This document shows, piece after piece, positions 41,367 through 52,449 of a stretch of 64,000 nucleotides of DNA; position 1 is the stretch's first letter, and each line of letters opens with the position of its first letter. The stretch spans positions 1 to 64,000 of the forward strand of contig NZ_WJIE01000018.1 of the NCBI RefSeq assembly GCF_009649845.1, read 5' to 3'. The notes below the pieces were generated by a model. The model saw nothing but the letters and a program-made list of their open reading frames with translations, was not told the DNA's origin and made no database searches. This DNA is from Polyangium spumosum. Lineage in GTDB: Bacteria > Myxococcota_A > Polyangia > Polyangiales > Polyangiaceae. Both the position numbers and the translations under genes were made by a program.

Positions 41367-42698
41367 ATGGAACGGTCACTTCCGTCACCGGCGTCGCGGA
41401 GCGGGGCTTTGGGCACATTTCCAGCGCCGGAGCACGCGCTCGAGCCGCGGCTCCGGGGGATGAAGCCCTCAGCGACGCTCGCCATTCAGGAGCGATGCAG
41501 CAAGCTCGCAGCCGAAGGGCGCGCTGTGTACAAGCTCGGCCTCGGGCAATCACCTTTTCCCGTGCCTACCTGCGTCGTCGAGGCGCTGCGCGCGCACGCG
41601 GCCGAGAAGGACTATCTCCCCGTGCGAGGGCTCCCGCAGCTCCGCGCCGCCGTGGCGCAGTATCACCGATACCGGCACGGGATACGCTCGACGGCGGAGG
41701 ATGTCCTGGTGGGGCCCGGCTCGAAGGAGCTGATGTTCCTGCTCCAGGTCGTGTTTCGGGGCGAGCTCGTGTTGCCTTCCCCGTCCTGGGTGTCGTACGA
41801 GCCGCAGGCGCGGATCCTCGGGCAGCGGGTGCGGCGCATTCCGACGGATCCTTCACGCGAGTTCCGCATCACTCCCGAGCAGATCGACGAGCTCTGCCAG
41901 AGGGAGCCCGGCTTGCCCCGTATCCTCATCCTCAACTACCCGAGCAACCCCACGGGATGCAGCTACGACGCGCGCGAGCTCGAGGCGCTCGCGGCCGTGC
42001 TCCGGCGACATGGCGTCGTCGTGCTCTCCGACGAGATTTATGGCGAGCTCGAATTCGATGGGAGGCACACGTCGATCGCGCGGTTCTACGAGGAAGGGAC
42101 CATCGTCGCCAGCGGCCTGTCGAAATGGTGCGGGGCCGGCGGATGGCGCCTCGGGACGTTCACGTTCCCGGCGCAGCTCGGCTGGCTGCTCGACGCGATG
42201 GCCGTCGTGGCGAGCGAGACCTACTCCGCGACGAGCGCCCCCATTCAATATGCGGCCGTCCGCGCCTTCCAGGGGGGAGACGAAATCGAGACGTACCTCC
42301 GGCGCTCGCGTCGGATCCTCGCTGCGGTGTGTGGCGCGTTCCGCGACGCGCTCGTGGCCGAGGGGGTCCTTTGCCGACCGGCGACGGGCGGATTCTACCT
42401 GTTCCCGAGCCTCGATCCCCTCGCCGAGCGCCTCGCGCGACGGGGGATCTCCACGTCCCCCGAGCTCTGCGCGCGTATCCTCGACGAGGCCTCCGTGGCC
42501 ACGTTGCCCGGCTCTGACTTCGGCGTCCCCGAGGACCGGCTCTTCCTGCGCGTCGCCCTGGTCAATTTCGACGGCGCGCGGGCGCTCTCGGCCCTCGCGG
42601 ACGACCGCCCCGTCGACGCCGACTTCCTACGCGACCATTGCGCGCCGACCATGCGGGCGATGGACGCGATCGTGGACTGGATCCGGCGTGCCGTGTGA
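41367..42698 (+). CDS. Class I/II PLP-dependent aminotransferase
   Basis: A 443-residue aspartate/tyrosine-type aminotransferase. The PLP lysine is in SGLSKWCGAGGWRLG (about residue 253), with NYPSNPTGCSY and SDEIYGELEF as cofactor and substrate motifs and LFLRVALVNFDG as the C-terminal Arg region. The start lacks a clear ribosome site; another Met (in LRGMKPS) about 30 residues in is possible. The nitrilase-type gene follows after 19 bp. The pair recalls the glutamine transaminase/omega-amidase couple, but the substrate is not certain. Confidence 0.88.
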   Translation: MERSLPSPASRSGALGTFPAPEHALEPRLRGMKPSATLAIQERCSKLAAEGRAVYKLGLGQSPFPVPTCVVEALRAHAAEKDYLPVRGLPQLRAAVAQYHRYRHGIRSTAEDVLVGPGSKELMFLLQVVFRGELVLPSPSWVSYEPQARILGQRVRRIPTDPSREFRITPEQIDELCQREPGLPRILILNYPSNPTGCSYDARELEALAAVLRRHGVVVLSDEIYGELEFDGRHTSIARFYEEGTIVASGLSKWCGAGGWRLGTFTFPAQLGWLLDAMAVVASETYSATSAPIQYAAVRAFQGGDEIETYLRRSRRILAAVCGAFRDALVAEGVLCRPATGGFYLFPSLDPLAERLARRGISTSPELCARILDEASVATLPGSDFGVPEDRLFLRVALVNFDGARALSALADDRPVDADFLRDHCAPTMRAMDAIVDWIRRAV

Positions 42699-42717
42699 CG
42701 CGTTGCGAGGGACGAAG

Positions 42718-43569
42718 ATGATCGTACGCGTCGCATGCGTCCAGACCACCGTCGTTTTCGGCGACCCTTCGGCGAACGCGTCGTGCGCCGTGACGCACCT
42801 CCAGGCGCTCGCCGCGCGCGGCGTCCACCTCGCCGTGTTCCCCGAGGCATTCTTGACCGGGTATGCCGTCGAGGATCAAGCAGGCGCGCGGCGTATCGCG
42901 ATCGACGTCCGCGGCGAGCGGCCCGACTCGGTCGACGCCGCGCACCCCTGCGTGAGCACGATACAGGCGGCCTGTCGCGAGCTCGGCATACACGCCGTCG
43001 TCGGCTTCGCGGGGACGGACGGGACGGAGCTCTACAACGGCGCGATCCTCTTCGAGCCCGGCGGGCGCATGCGGCGTTACGTCAAGACGCATCTCCCCGA
43101 GCTCGGCTTCGACAAATACGTGACGCGGGGCTCGACGCTCTCGGTCTTCGACACGGCGCTCGGGAAGATTGGTATCCTCATCTGCTACGACGTTCGTTTC
43201 CCCGAGGCTGCGCGCGTGCTCGCGCTCGAGGGCGCCGAGCTCATCGTTTTGCCCACGAACTGGCCGGTGGGCGCGGAGATCTCGCCCGATTACCTGGCTC
43301 CTGCGCGCGCCGCGGAGAACAGGCTCTTCGTGGCGACGTGTAATCGTGTCGGCGTCGAGAATGGCTTCCGGTTCATCGGTCGCTCCGCGATCCACGACAT
43401 CACGGGCCGTGCGCTCGTGACCGCCGGCGACGAGGAGACGAACCTCATCGCCGATCTCGACCTCTCTCGTGCTCGTGAAAAGCGCATCGTCGTCGACCCC
43501 GGCAAGTACGAGACCGACTCGTTCGCGACGCGTTATCCGGAGATCTACGGGCGGGTCACGTCCGGTTGA
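42718..43569 (+). CDS. Carbon-nitrogen hydrolase (nitrilase/omega-amidase family)
   Basis: A 283-residue hydrolase with the Glu-Lys-Cys triad of the nitrilase superfamily: E43 in FPEAFLTGY, K123 in YVKTHLPELG and C156 in ILICYDVRFPE. The length and loops fit amidases such as omega-amidase or Nit-type enzymes rather than true nitrilases. Placed right after an aminotransferase, it may hydrolyse the alpha-keto amide left by glutamine transamination. It overlaps the convergent AGCS gene by 14 bp. Confidence 0.85.
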   Translation: MIVRVACVQTTVVFGDPSANASCAVTHLQALAARGVHLAVFPEAFLTGYAVEDQAGARRIAIDVRGERPDSVDAAHPCVSTIQAACRELGIHAVVGFAGTDGTELYNGAILFEPGGRMRRYVKTHLPELGFDKYVTRGSTLSVFDTALGKIGILICYDVRFPEAARVLALEGAELIVLPTNWPVGAEISPDYLAPARAAENRLFVATCNRVGVENGFRFIGRSAIHDITGRALVTAGDEETNLIADLDLSRAREKRIVVDPGKYETDSFATRYPEIYGRVTSG

Positions 43570-45040
43570 CCACTTCGCGCCCTTCGTCCGCGGCCTTTTC
43601 GGGCGCGGGCGCCGGGGTGGGATCGAACTTCCACGCATCCAGGTCGATGTCCAGGTCGGCGAACTTCGCCGGCTCGAACACCGGGTGTTCCTTCCCTTGC
43701 TTGAGCTGGTCCTTGTAGTCTTTCAAGACCCGCATGCCGATCGGGAACAACATGGTCATGGCCAGCAGGTTGATCAGGGCCAGGATCCCCATCACGGGAT
43801 CCGAGAAGAAGAACACTTCCGTGGCCTTGGGCGCCGAAGACCCGACGAAGATCACCCCGATGATGAGGATGCGCAGGGCATGGCGAGGCTCAGTGCGCTC
43901 CGTGAAGACCGTGAGGGCATTTTCGCCCAGGTAGTAGTTGTAGATGATGGAGCTGAAGGCGAAGAGCAGGGTGGCGCCCGTCAGGAAGTACTGGCTCCAT
44001 GCGCCCACGTGTGAACTCAGGGATTGCTGGGTCAAAGCCACGCCGTCGACGCCTTCCACCCCCGGCACGTAGACGTTGCCCAGGAGGATCACGAAGGCCG
44101 TGCAGGAGCAAATGACGACGGTGTCGATGAAGACGGAGAGCGACTGCACGATTCCCTGGCTGACCGGGTGGCGCGCATAAGCGACCGCGGCCACGTTCGG
44201 AGCGCTGCCCAGGCCCGCTTCATTCGAGAACAACCCGCGACGAACGCCGTTGGCGATGGCTGCGCCGACGCCGCCGCTGACGACCGCCTCGAACCCGAAG
44301 GCGTTCTTGACGATCGTGACCATCATGGCCGGGACGTGCGTGATGTTGAGCGCGATGACGACCAGCGCCATACCGATGTAGCCGGCGGCCATGATGGGGA
44401 CCACGACGTCGGCGGCCTGCGCAATGCGCTTGATGCCGCCATAAACGACAAAGCCGGTCAGGATCGCGAGGCCGATCCCGGTCCAGATCCTGCTCAAGCC
44501 GAGGCTGTCCTGCGCCGCGGCGGCGACGGTGTTGCCCTGGAAGGCGTTGAAGCCCAGGGCGAAGACCGCGATCAGCGAGATCGCGTACGCGGTCGCCAGC
44601 CATTTGTATTGCGGACCGAGCCCGTGGAGAATGTATTGCGCGGGGCCGCCGCGATACGTGCCATCTCCCTCCGCGCGCTTGTAGAGCTGGGCGAGCGTGC
44701 ACTCGAAGAAGCTGGTCGCCATGCCGACCAGCGCGACCACCCACATCCAGAACACGGCGCCGGGGCCGCCCAGGGTGATGGCGACGGCCACGCCCGCGAT
44801 GTTCCCACCGCCGACCCGACCCCCGACGCTGATCAGCAGCGCCTCACGTGAGCTGACGTGCCCCTCCGCCGGCAGGCTCTGGCCGGGGAACAACATCCGG
44901 AACATGCGCCCGAAAAAGCGGAATTGAACGAACCCGGATGCCAGGGTGAAAAACGCGCCGAGGACGATCAAGAAGGGTATGAGAGACCATCCCCACGTCA
45001 TGTCGCCGATGAACTGGAAGATGGTCTGTAGATATTTCAT
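43556..45040 (-). CDS. AGCS-family sodium:alanine/glycine symporter
   Basis: A 494-residue inner-membrane transporter with about 11 helices. Family signatures are GGRVGGGNIAGVAVAITLGGPGAVFWMW, NGVRRGLFSNEAGLGSAPN and KRIAQAADVVVPIMA. It imports small amino acids with sodium. The usual DAACS/LeuT folds are excluded by these motifs. I start at 45040 (MKYLQTIFQFI), the normal family start, over the longer polar extension. The C-terminal tail of about 45 polar residues is longer than usual. Confidence 0.93.
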   Translation of the reverse strand: MKYLQTIFQFIGDMTWGWSLIPFLIVLGAFFTLASGFVQFRFFGRMFRMLFPGQSLPAEGHVSSREALLISVGGRVGGGNIAGVAVAITLGGPGAVFWMWVVALVGMATSFFECTLAQLYKRAEGDGTYRGGPAQYILHGLGPQYKWLATAYAISLIAVFALGFNAFQGNTVAAAAQDSLGLSRIWTGIGLAILTGFVVYGGIKRIAQAADVVVPIMAAGYIGMALVVIALNITHVPAMMVTIVKNAFGFEAVVSGGVGAAIANGVRRGLFSNEAGLGSAPNVAAVAYARHPVSQGIVQSLSVFIDTVVICSCTAFVILLGNVYVPGVEGVDGVALTQQSLSSHVGAWSQYFLTGATLLFAFSSIIYNYYLGENALTVFTERTEPRHALRILIIGVIFVGSSAPKATEVFFFSDPVMGILALINLLAMTMLFPIGMRVLKDYKDQLKQGKEHPVFEPAKFADLDIDLDAWKFDPTPAPAPEKAADEGREVVNRT

Positions 45041-45358
45041 TTCTCGTCCCTGGTTGTCGTGGATTCGCGGTTCGCCCGCTGGCCGCTCGCGGGCGGCGTC
45101 GGACCCTCCCCCGGGCCCATTCGACGGGGCCAGGTGGTGCCCACGGCCGTACCCGTGGCTCACGCGCGCGTCAACCCTGGCGCGCCGGCGGCGTCGGGGA
45201 CGAGCGTGGCCCGCGCAGAGTGGCTCCGCCTCGCGCCCGTCCTGGACATCGACGTCTCCGGCCGGGGGCGCCCCACGATTCCTATCGCCGACGCCCCTGC
45301 CGCCTGTATCATGGGGGCAGCGCTCGTGAAGCGCCTTCTCTCAACCTTGGAGGCTTCC
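45041..45358. other. Intergenic region between AGCS symporter and lipoprotein genes
   Basis: 318 bp between divergent genes. I see no convincing coding frame, palindrome or RNA gene. The TTGGAGG ribosome site of the lipoprotein is at the right end. Confidence 0.4.
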
Positions 45359-45976
45359 ATGTCCCATCGCTTGCTCGCCGCGTTCGTGCTCGCCGCGCCG
45401 CTCTTCGGCTGCGAACAGATCTCCGAGCTCACCGAGCTGTCGCTCGGTAAGGAAGACGGCATCCCGCCCATTTCCGGCTCCACGACGCTCGACGTCCCGC
45501 AGGATTTCCAGTGCGGCGACCCCATCGAGGACCCGGAGAAGAAGTACACGGTGACCACGAGCGGCACCGCCGACGCTTGTACCTTCTCGTTCCGGCAGGA
45601 CGTGCTCGCGCTGAAGGCCTCCGACTACGCGAACCGGCCCGAAATGGAAGGCGCGCGGTTCGTCAAGTCCGTGGACATCGACGTGAACAAGCTCGGCGTC
45701 AGGGACGGGGCGACGGGCATGGAGCTTGCCCCGATCGATCTGAACGGCAAGGCCTTCGGGACGACGATCCTGACGAAGGAAGACCTCGCGAGGACGCCGC
45801 CGTACACGAAGAGCGTGACCGGCCAGCCGATCGAGTCCCTGAAATCGATCATCGCGCAGAAGCAGGACGTCGTCATCCCGATCGACGTGGTCGTGGTCGT
45901 GAACATGGCGCCCACGCCGCCGGCGAAGATCGCGCTCGATTTCGACGCCCAGCCCAACATCGTCGTCGGCTTCTGA
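45359..45976 (+). CDS. Lipoprotein of unknown function
   Basis: A 205-residue lipoprotein: short signal, lipobox (LFGC), then EQISELTEL. The mature part is beta-rich with paired Cys (FQCGDP and ADACTFSF) that may form a disulfide, and ends VVVVNMAPTPPAKIALDFDAQPNIVVGF (last residues shown only in part: DAQPNIVVGF). The strong ribosome site is TTGGAGG. It resembles the small surface lipoproteins frequent in Polyangiales; no function is known. A GC hairpin follows the stop. Confidence 0.75.
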   Translation: MSHRLLAAFVLAAPLFGCEQISELTELSLGKEDGIPPISGSTTLDVPQDFQCGDPIEDPEKKYTVTTSGTADACTFSFRQDVLALKASDYANRPEMEGARFVKSVDIDVNKLGVRDGATGMELAPIDLNGKAFGTTILTKEDLARTPPYTKSVTGQPIESLKSIIAQKQDVVIPIDVVVVVNMAPTPPAKIALDFDAQPNIVVGF

Positions 45977-45984
45977 GGGCCCGG

Positions 45985-46009
45985 CCCGCGCCGCGCGCGC
46001 GGGCGCGGG
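45985..46009 (+). terminator. GC-rich hairpin after the lipoprotein gene
   Basis: CCCGCGCC (45985-45992) pairs with GGCGCGGG (46002-46009) around a 9-nt loop, starting 8 nt after the stop. No T-run follows, so terminator function is only possible. Confidence 0.4.
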
Positions 46010-46095
46010 AGGAGGCGCATCCGCGGGCGCTCCCGTGGTAACATCATGGAGCATTCTTCCCCTTGGCTGCGGTGGCCGCGCCGGAAAGGATCTCC

Positions 46096-47820
<1,725 letters not shown>

Positions 47821-47953
47821 GCGACCCCCTCGCGCTCCCGCCGACCTCCTCCGTCCCTTCCCACCCTTCGAGCAGCGCGGATCCGGAGCGGCCAGATGGT
47901 CAGGCGATGGGGCTGGCCCGAGATCGATCCCAGGATCCGCTCCGGGAGGAGCC

Positions 47954-48820
47954 GTGACCCTCGGTGACTCGATGTCCACCACCTACCTGCCGCGTTATCT
48001 CGCCCGCCTCGGCTTCGCCGGCCCGCCGCGACCGACCCTCGACGCGCTCGCCGACCTCCAGCGTCGGCACCTCCTGACTTTCCCCTTCGAAAACCTCTGC
48101 CTCCATTTGCCGGAGCTCCGCGCTCCGATCCGCCTCGACCACGACGCGCTGGTCACCAAGATCGTCGATGGCGCGCCCGGCCGCGGCGGCTATTGCTTCG
48201 AGCTCAACACCCTCTTCGCCCGTCTCCTCGTCGACCTCGGCTTTCGCATGACGACCGGGGCAGCGCGGGTGCTCTCGCACCTCCAGCCGGTCGGCGCCGA
48301 CCCCGACCGCCTCGTCCTCCAGCCGCTCACGCACATGATCCTCTTCGTCGACCTGGACGACGCCCGCTACCTCGTCGACGTCGGCTTCGGACCCCGTTGC
48401 CCGATGGCGCCGATCGCCCTCCAGCACCTCGCCACGGTCGCCGACGCCGCGCCGGTCCTCCACCGCCTCCGCCGCGGCGACGCCGGCCGCCGGGCGATTG
48501 TCCTCCCTGGCGAGGGCTGGTACGTGCAGGTTGGCTTGCCGCCGGCCCCCTGGGAGGACCAGTACTTCTTCACCGAGGCGCGATACTTCGCCGCGGACTA
48601 CGACGTCCTCAATTACTACACGTCGACGAGCCCGGACGTCTTCTCCACGCAATGCCCCCTGTGGTGCAAGCCCCTCCGCGAGGGCGGCCGGATCGAGCTC
48701 TGGGGCTCTCGGTTCCGCCGTTACGCCGCCGACGAGACCGTCGTCGACGAGGCGAAAATCGAAGGTCTGGACGCCCTCCGCAGCGTCCTCCGCGACCGCT
48801 GCGGCGTGCGCGTACCATGA
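47954..48820 (+). CDS. nat: Arylamine N-acetyltransferase
   Basis: A 288-residue cytoplasmic enzyme that transfers acetyl groups from acetyl-CoA to aromatic amines or hydrazines. The catalytic triad is visible: Cys in GRGGYCFELN (about 81), His in LTHMILFV (about 126) and Asp in LVDVGFGPRCPM (about 142). HLLTFPFENLCLH is also family-typical. The GTG at 47954 has GGGAGGA close upstream; the ATG six codons later is the alternative. In actinobacteria and myxobacteria some members serve amide closure in biosynthesis, but no such cluster is adjacent. Confidence 0.93.
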   Translation: MTLGDSMSTTYLPRYLARLGFAGPPRPTLDALADLQRRHLLTFPFENLCLHLPELRAPIRLDHDALVTKIVDGAPGRGGYCFELNTLFARLLVDLGFRMTTGAARVLSHLQPVGADPDRLVLQPLTHMILFVDLDDARYLVDVGFGPRCPMAPIALQHLATVADAAPVLHRLRRGDAGRRAIVLPGEGWYVQVGLPPAPWEDQYFFTEARYFAADYDVLNYYTSTSPDVFSTQCPLWCKPLREGGRIELWGSRFRRYAADETVVDEAKIEGLDALRSVLRDRCGVRVP

Positions 48821-48836
48821 GCGCCAGGGGGGGGCG

Positions 48837-49481
48837 CTACCCCGTCGGGCTCACGGCAGCGGTCCCCTGGATGGCGTTCCGGATTTCCTCCAATCGCTCC
48901 TGGAAGGAGCCTGCCTCCTCCACCTCCGGCAGGCTCAACAAGCGGACCCGGGTCAGCCCGCGCTGCTCGCGCTCGGCCATCAGCTCCTCCGTGAAGACGC
49001 CGGGCGTGTCTCCGAAGCGCTGAAGCGGGCAGGCATTCCACACCATACCGCCCCACACCTGCTCCTCATCCGCGCTCACGGCCGCGCAACGCAGCCCGCA
49101 CGTCGGGCTCCCGTCCCGCATGACGAAGCCAATGACGTCGTGTCCGTTGTCCAGATACGTCTGCGCCTGATCGCACACGTATTCCGCGATCTTCCGGCAA
49201 TGCCGCCGGAACATGGGCGACCCGTACATCTGCTTCGTCTGCCCCCAGCGCTGCGAGCCGATGTACGAGACCTCCGGACACGGCATCTGGAAGAAGGCCA
49301 CCTCGTTCTCCAAAAGCAGGTCCACGATCTCCCGAATGACGGCCGGCTGGCTCGCGAGACCGCGCACGCAGGCGTTCTGGTTGAGGATGCAGTGCGATAC
49401 GAACATCAGCCTCCCCGATCGTGCATCCGAGATGCTGCCCTTGATGCGTCCGATTCGCCCGGTCATGGATGTCTCCGACAT
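48837..49481 (-). CDS. TudS-related putative desulfidase
   Basis: A 214-residue protein with conserved cysteines in FVSHCILNQNACVRG, MPCPEVSYIG, SPTCGLRC and WNACPLQR, resembling the CD3072 branch related to TudS/DUF523, a family in which a 4Fe-4S cluster removes sulfur from thiouracil. The pattern of Cys is consistent with cluster binding. AAGGCGAG precedes the start. It is the last gene downstream of the amino-acid ABC transporter but 56 bp apart, so co-transcription is possible. Confidence 0.75.
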   Translation of the reverse strand: MSETSMTGRIGRIKGSISDARSGRLMFVSHCILNQNACVRGLASQPAVIREIVDLLLENEVAFFQMPCPEVSYIGSQRWGQTKQMYGSPMFRRHCRKIAEYVCDQAQTYLDNGHDVIGFVMRDGSPTCGLRCAAVSADEEQVWGGMVWNACPLQRFGDTPGVFTEELMAEREQRGLTRVRLLSLPEVEEAGSFQERLEEIRNAIQGTAAVSPTG

Positions 49482-49536
49482 GTCGCTCGCCTTTTTCTGA
49501 GAACCTTCGACAGGAGGCGCAAGGGCTGCGCCGGCC

Positions 49537-50319
49537 TCAGAGCACCTGAGATAAAAACCGCCGCGTCCGTTCGTCCTGGGGATCGTCGAACACCACCTTC
49601 GGCTCCCCCTGCTCCACGATGACGCCCTCGTCCATGAACACGAGGTGCGTTCCCACCTCCCGCGCGAATGCCATTTCGTGTGTCACGACGACCATGGTCG
49701 TCCCCTCCGAGGCGAGCCGCTTCATCACTTCGAGCACCTCGGCCACCAGCTTGGGATCGAGCGCCGAGGTGACCTCGTCGAACAGGATCAGGTCCGGGCG
49801 CATGGCGAGGGCTCGTGCAATGGCCACCCGCTGCTGCTGGCCCCCGGAGAGCTGCCCTGGATGGTTGTCCGCCTTGTGGGACAAACCCACGTGCGCGAGC
49901 TCCTCCATCGCCCGCTCCCGGGCCTGCGCCCGGGGCATGTGCAGCACCTTCTCCAGCGCCAGGGTGATGTTCCCAAGCGCGGTTTTGTGGGGAAAGAGGT
50001 TGAAGGCCTGAAACACGATTCCCATGTGGGTCCGGACCTCGTTCAGGTTCACGCGGACGTCCGTGATGTCGCGGCCCTTGAACCAGACGCGGCCCGCGCT
50101 CGGCTCTTCCAGCATGTCGATGCAGCGCAGGAGCGTGGACTTGCCCGATCCGGAGGTGCCGATCACCACGAGGACCTGGCCCTGCGCGAGGTCGAGGTCG
50201 ATCCCCCGCAGCACGTGCAGATCCCCGAACCATTTGTGGATGCCCTCGAGCCGGATGAGCGGCGCGCCCGCCGGGACCGGGCCCGCCGGCCACGCGAGGG
50301 CATGCGCGTCGCGGCTCAT
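49537..50319 (-). CDS. Polar amino-acid ABC transporter, ATP-binding protein
   Basis: A 260-residue GlnQ/HisP-type ATPase. Walker A is GTSGSGKST (about 50-58), the signature is [15 protein letters not shown], Walker B is [13 protein letters not shown] and the H-loop is [15 protein letters not shown] ends the protein as in this family. It powers uptake through the adjacent permease, with which it overlaps by 4 bp (ATGA). Confidence 0.96.
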   Translation of the reverse strand: MSRDAHALAWPAGPVPAGAPLIRLEGIHKWFGDLHVLRGIDLDLAQGQVLVVIGTSGSGKSTLLRCIDMLEEPSAGRVWFKGRDITDVRVNLNEVRTHMGIVFQAFNLFPHKTALGNITLALEKVLHMPRAQARERAMEELAHVGLSHKADNHPGQLSGGQQQRVAIARALAMRPDLILFDEVTSALDPKLVAEVLEVMKRLASEGTTMVVVTHEMAFAREVGTHLVFMDEGVIVEQGEPKVVFDDPQDERTRRFLSQVL

Positions 50320-51395
50320 CCCCCCACCCCCGGAATGCCGCTTCGCATCCGCTTCTCGGCCCAGTTCACGAGCCGGATCAGGGGCAACGTGACGACGAGA
50401 TAGCCGAGGCCGGCAGCGACATAAAACGTCGCATTGAAGTACTGCGAGTAGCCCTGCGAGCCGACGGAGAACAGGTCGCGCTGCGCGTAGGACAGCCCCA
50501 GAAAGGCGATGAGCGAGGTGTCCTTGATCAGGATGACGAACTCGTTCATGAGGGGCGGGATGACCCGCCGCACGGCCTGGGGCACGACGACGTACCGCAT
50601 CGATTGCATGTAGCCGAGCCCGAGCCCCCGGGCCGCCTCCATCTGGCCGCGCTCGATCGACTGGATGCCCGCCCGGAACACCTCCGCGGAGTATGCGCCC
50701 GTGTTGAGCGAAAACGCCAGAATGGCGGCCGTGTAGGCGGACATGTTCACGCCCAGGCCGAGGGCCAGGCCGAAATAGATCAAGGAGAGCTGGAGCAGGA
50801 GCGGCGTCCCTCGAAAGAGGTTGATGTACACCCGCGCCGGGGCCCGCACGACCGCTCGCCTGGACATCGTGAACAGCGAGAGGACGAGGCCGAGGATCAC
50901 CCCGAAGAGCTCGCCCGCGCCGGCCAGGACGAGCGTGTTTCCAGCTCCGCGGAGGAAGGCCTCGGAATGCGGTACGATCTGCTCGAAGCTCAGGAAATTG
51001 CGGGCGAACCTCTCCATGTCGCCATGGACGAACCAGAGCAAAACGAGGCCAGAGAGCGCAGCCTGAAGGCCCAGCACCGCGCCGGCGATCGCCTCCTCCC
51101 GTGATATCCGGGTCGGCATGCGCCGGTAGGTCCCGAAGCCGAGCGCCGTGGCGACCGCGCCGAGCAGGCTCCCGGACACGAGGACCGCGAAGAGCTCACT
51201 CGATTGCAGCGCCGCCGCGATCCGGTCCTCGTGGCTCATCCCGCCCTTGGCGAGCACGAAGGTGGTGCCCCCCAGCACGACCATGAGGGCGAGCCCCCCG
51301 ACGGCCGCGCTCACCACCCCGAGGGGCCGGCTCCCCTCGCGGAGCGCGGCGATACCTCGTATCGGACGTGGCGCCGTTGTCCCGTTCTTGTGCAC
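50316..51395 (-). CDS. Polar amino-acid ABC transporter, permease with extended N-terminus
   Basis: A 359-residue His/Glu/Gln/Arg-type permease. The C-terminal 220 residues are the normal domain, with [32 protein letters not shown] and the coupling loop [25 protein letters not shown]. The N-terminal 130 residues add about three hydrophobic segments ([65 protein letters not shown]) that ordinary GlnP-type permeases lack. It abuts the binding-protein gene directly. Confidence 0.93.
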   Translation of the reverse strand: MHKNGTTAPRPIRGIAALREGSRPLGVVSAAVGGLALMVVLGGTTFVLAKGGMSHEDRIAAALQSSELFAVLVSGSLLGAVATALGFGTYRRMPTRISREEAIAGAVLGLQAALSGLVLLWFVHGDMERFARNFLSFEQIVPHSEAFLRGAGNTLVLAGAGELFGVILGLVLSLFTMSRRAVVRAPARVYINLFRGTPLLLQLSLIYFGLALGLGVNMSAYTAAILAFSLNTGAYSAEVFRAGIQSIERGQMEAARGLGLGYMQSMRYVVVPQAVRRVIPPLMNEFVILIKDTSLIAFLGLSYAQRDLFSVGSQGYSQYFNATFYVAAGLGYLVVTLPLIRLVNWAEKRMRSGIPGVGG

Positions 51396-52274
51396 TCAAT
51401 CGCTCGCCTTCACCGTCAGCGCCTGCAGGGCCGAATAATAGGGCTTCGTGAAAGACACGATCTTCTGCCGGGCCTCCACCGTGGCATGCGAGGGAGAGCC
51501 CTCCGGCGCGTACGCGGTCACCGCCGCGGCGACCGCGTCGAACCTGCCCGCCGAGAGGCTCGTGAAGATGGTGTCGAAGTTCGTGTTCACCCATTTCGGC
51601 GTGAGGCAGAGCTCCCGGGCGACGGCTTCCATGAGCTCGACGTCGAACCCTGTCGTTTCGCCGCTCTCGGTGAAGTATTCGAAGGGCGGATACGGGATGT
51701 CCGAGCCGATCGTCAGCGTCTTCGGCTGCACCGTCGAGAGCGAGGGGCAGCCGGAGAAGGGCACGGCCGTCGCCTCTCCCGCGGACGACGGGAGCGGCTG
51801 CCCGGGGAAATACTTGGTGAAGATCGCCTCGTACGTGCCGTCGGCGAAGAGGTTCCCGAGCGCCTGGTCGATGCCGTGGAGGAGCGCCGTGTTCTCCTTG
51901 TCGACGGCGAATGCATACTTTTCACCATTGTCGATCCGCTGGACGATCTCGAGAGCGGGCTTCCTCTCGACGACGTCTTCGGAGATCGGCAGGTCGTTGA
52001 TGATCGCCTGGATCCGACCCGCCTCGAGCGCGTTGTACATGTCGGGGGCCTTGAGGAAGGTCACGATCTCGACGCCCCTCGGCGCGAGCGTGTCCTCCGC
52101 ATAAAAAGCGCCGGTCGTGCCCCGCTGCACGCCGACCCTCGCCCCGGGCATGAGGTCGTTCACGCTCGTGATCGGGGAGGTCGGGGCCGGGGGCGGCGCC
52201 CTCCTGTCGCACGCCGCAGCGGACAGCGCCGCCGCGGCGAGCAGGGCCGGCGTAAAGGCGAATCGCTTCTGCAT
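51396..52274 (-). CDS. Circularly permuted amino-acid-binding lipoprotein
   Basis: A 292-residue lipoprotein (lipobox SAAAC at residue 22) of the SBP_bac_3/GlnH fold, but with its halves exchanged. Residues about 33-165 hold what is normally the second lobe and C-terminus: SPITSVNDLMPGARVGVQRG, NALEAGRIQAIINDLP, KYAFAVDKENTALL and GTYEAIFTKYFPGQPL. After a 25-residue linker the normal N-terminal lobe follows: LTIGSDIPYPPFEYF, GFDVELMEAVARELCL, SLSAGRFDAVAAAVTA and VSFTKPYYSALQALTVKAS. Joining the end to the start restores the standard order exactly. It delivers an amino acid to the adjoining permease; the ligand is unknown. Confidence 0.92.
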   Translation of the reverse strand: MQKRFAFTPALLAAAALSAAACDRRAPPPAPTSPITSVNDLMPGARVGVQRGTTGAFYAEDTLAPRGVEIVTFLKAPDMYNALEAGRIQAIINDLPISEDVVERKPALEIVQRIDNGEKYAFAVDKENTALLHGIDQALGNLFADGTYEAIFTKYFPGQPLPSSAGEATAVPFSGCPSLSTVQPKTLTIGSDIPYPPFEYFTESGETTGFDVELMEAVARELCLTPKWVNTNFDTIFTSLSAGRFDAVAAAVTAYAPEGSPSHATVEARQKIVSFTKPYYSALQALTVKASD

Positions 52275-52449
52275 CGTCGTCCTCTCTTCGCAAGAAACCG
52301 GGCACGAACCGGACCAGGCGCCGCGCGGCGCCGCTCGACCTCGAGGGCGCGCGAGGCCATTCGGGTTCGCCGCTTCCTTTCCCCGCGTTTGGCTCTACGT
52401 GCCTGTCGAGGCCGCGGCATTTGCCGAGCCGCACCGTGGCAGGCCCCTC

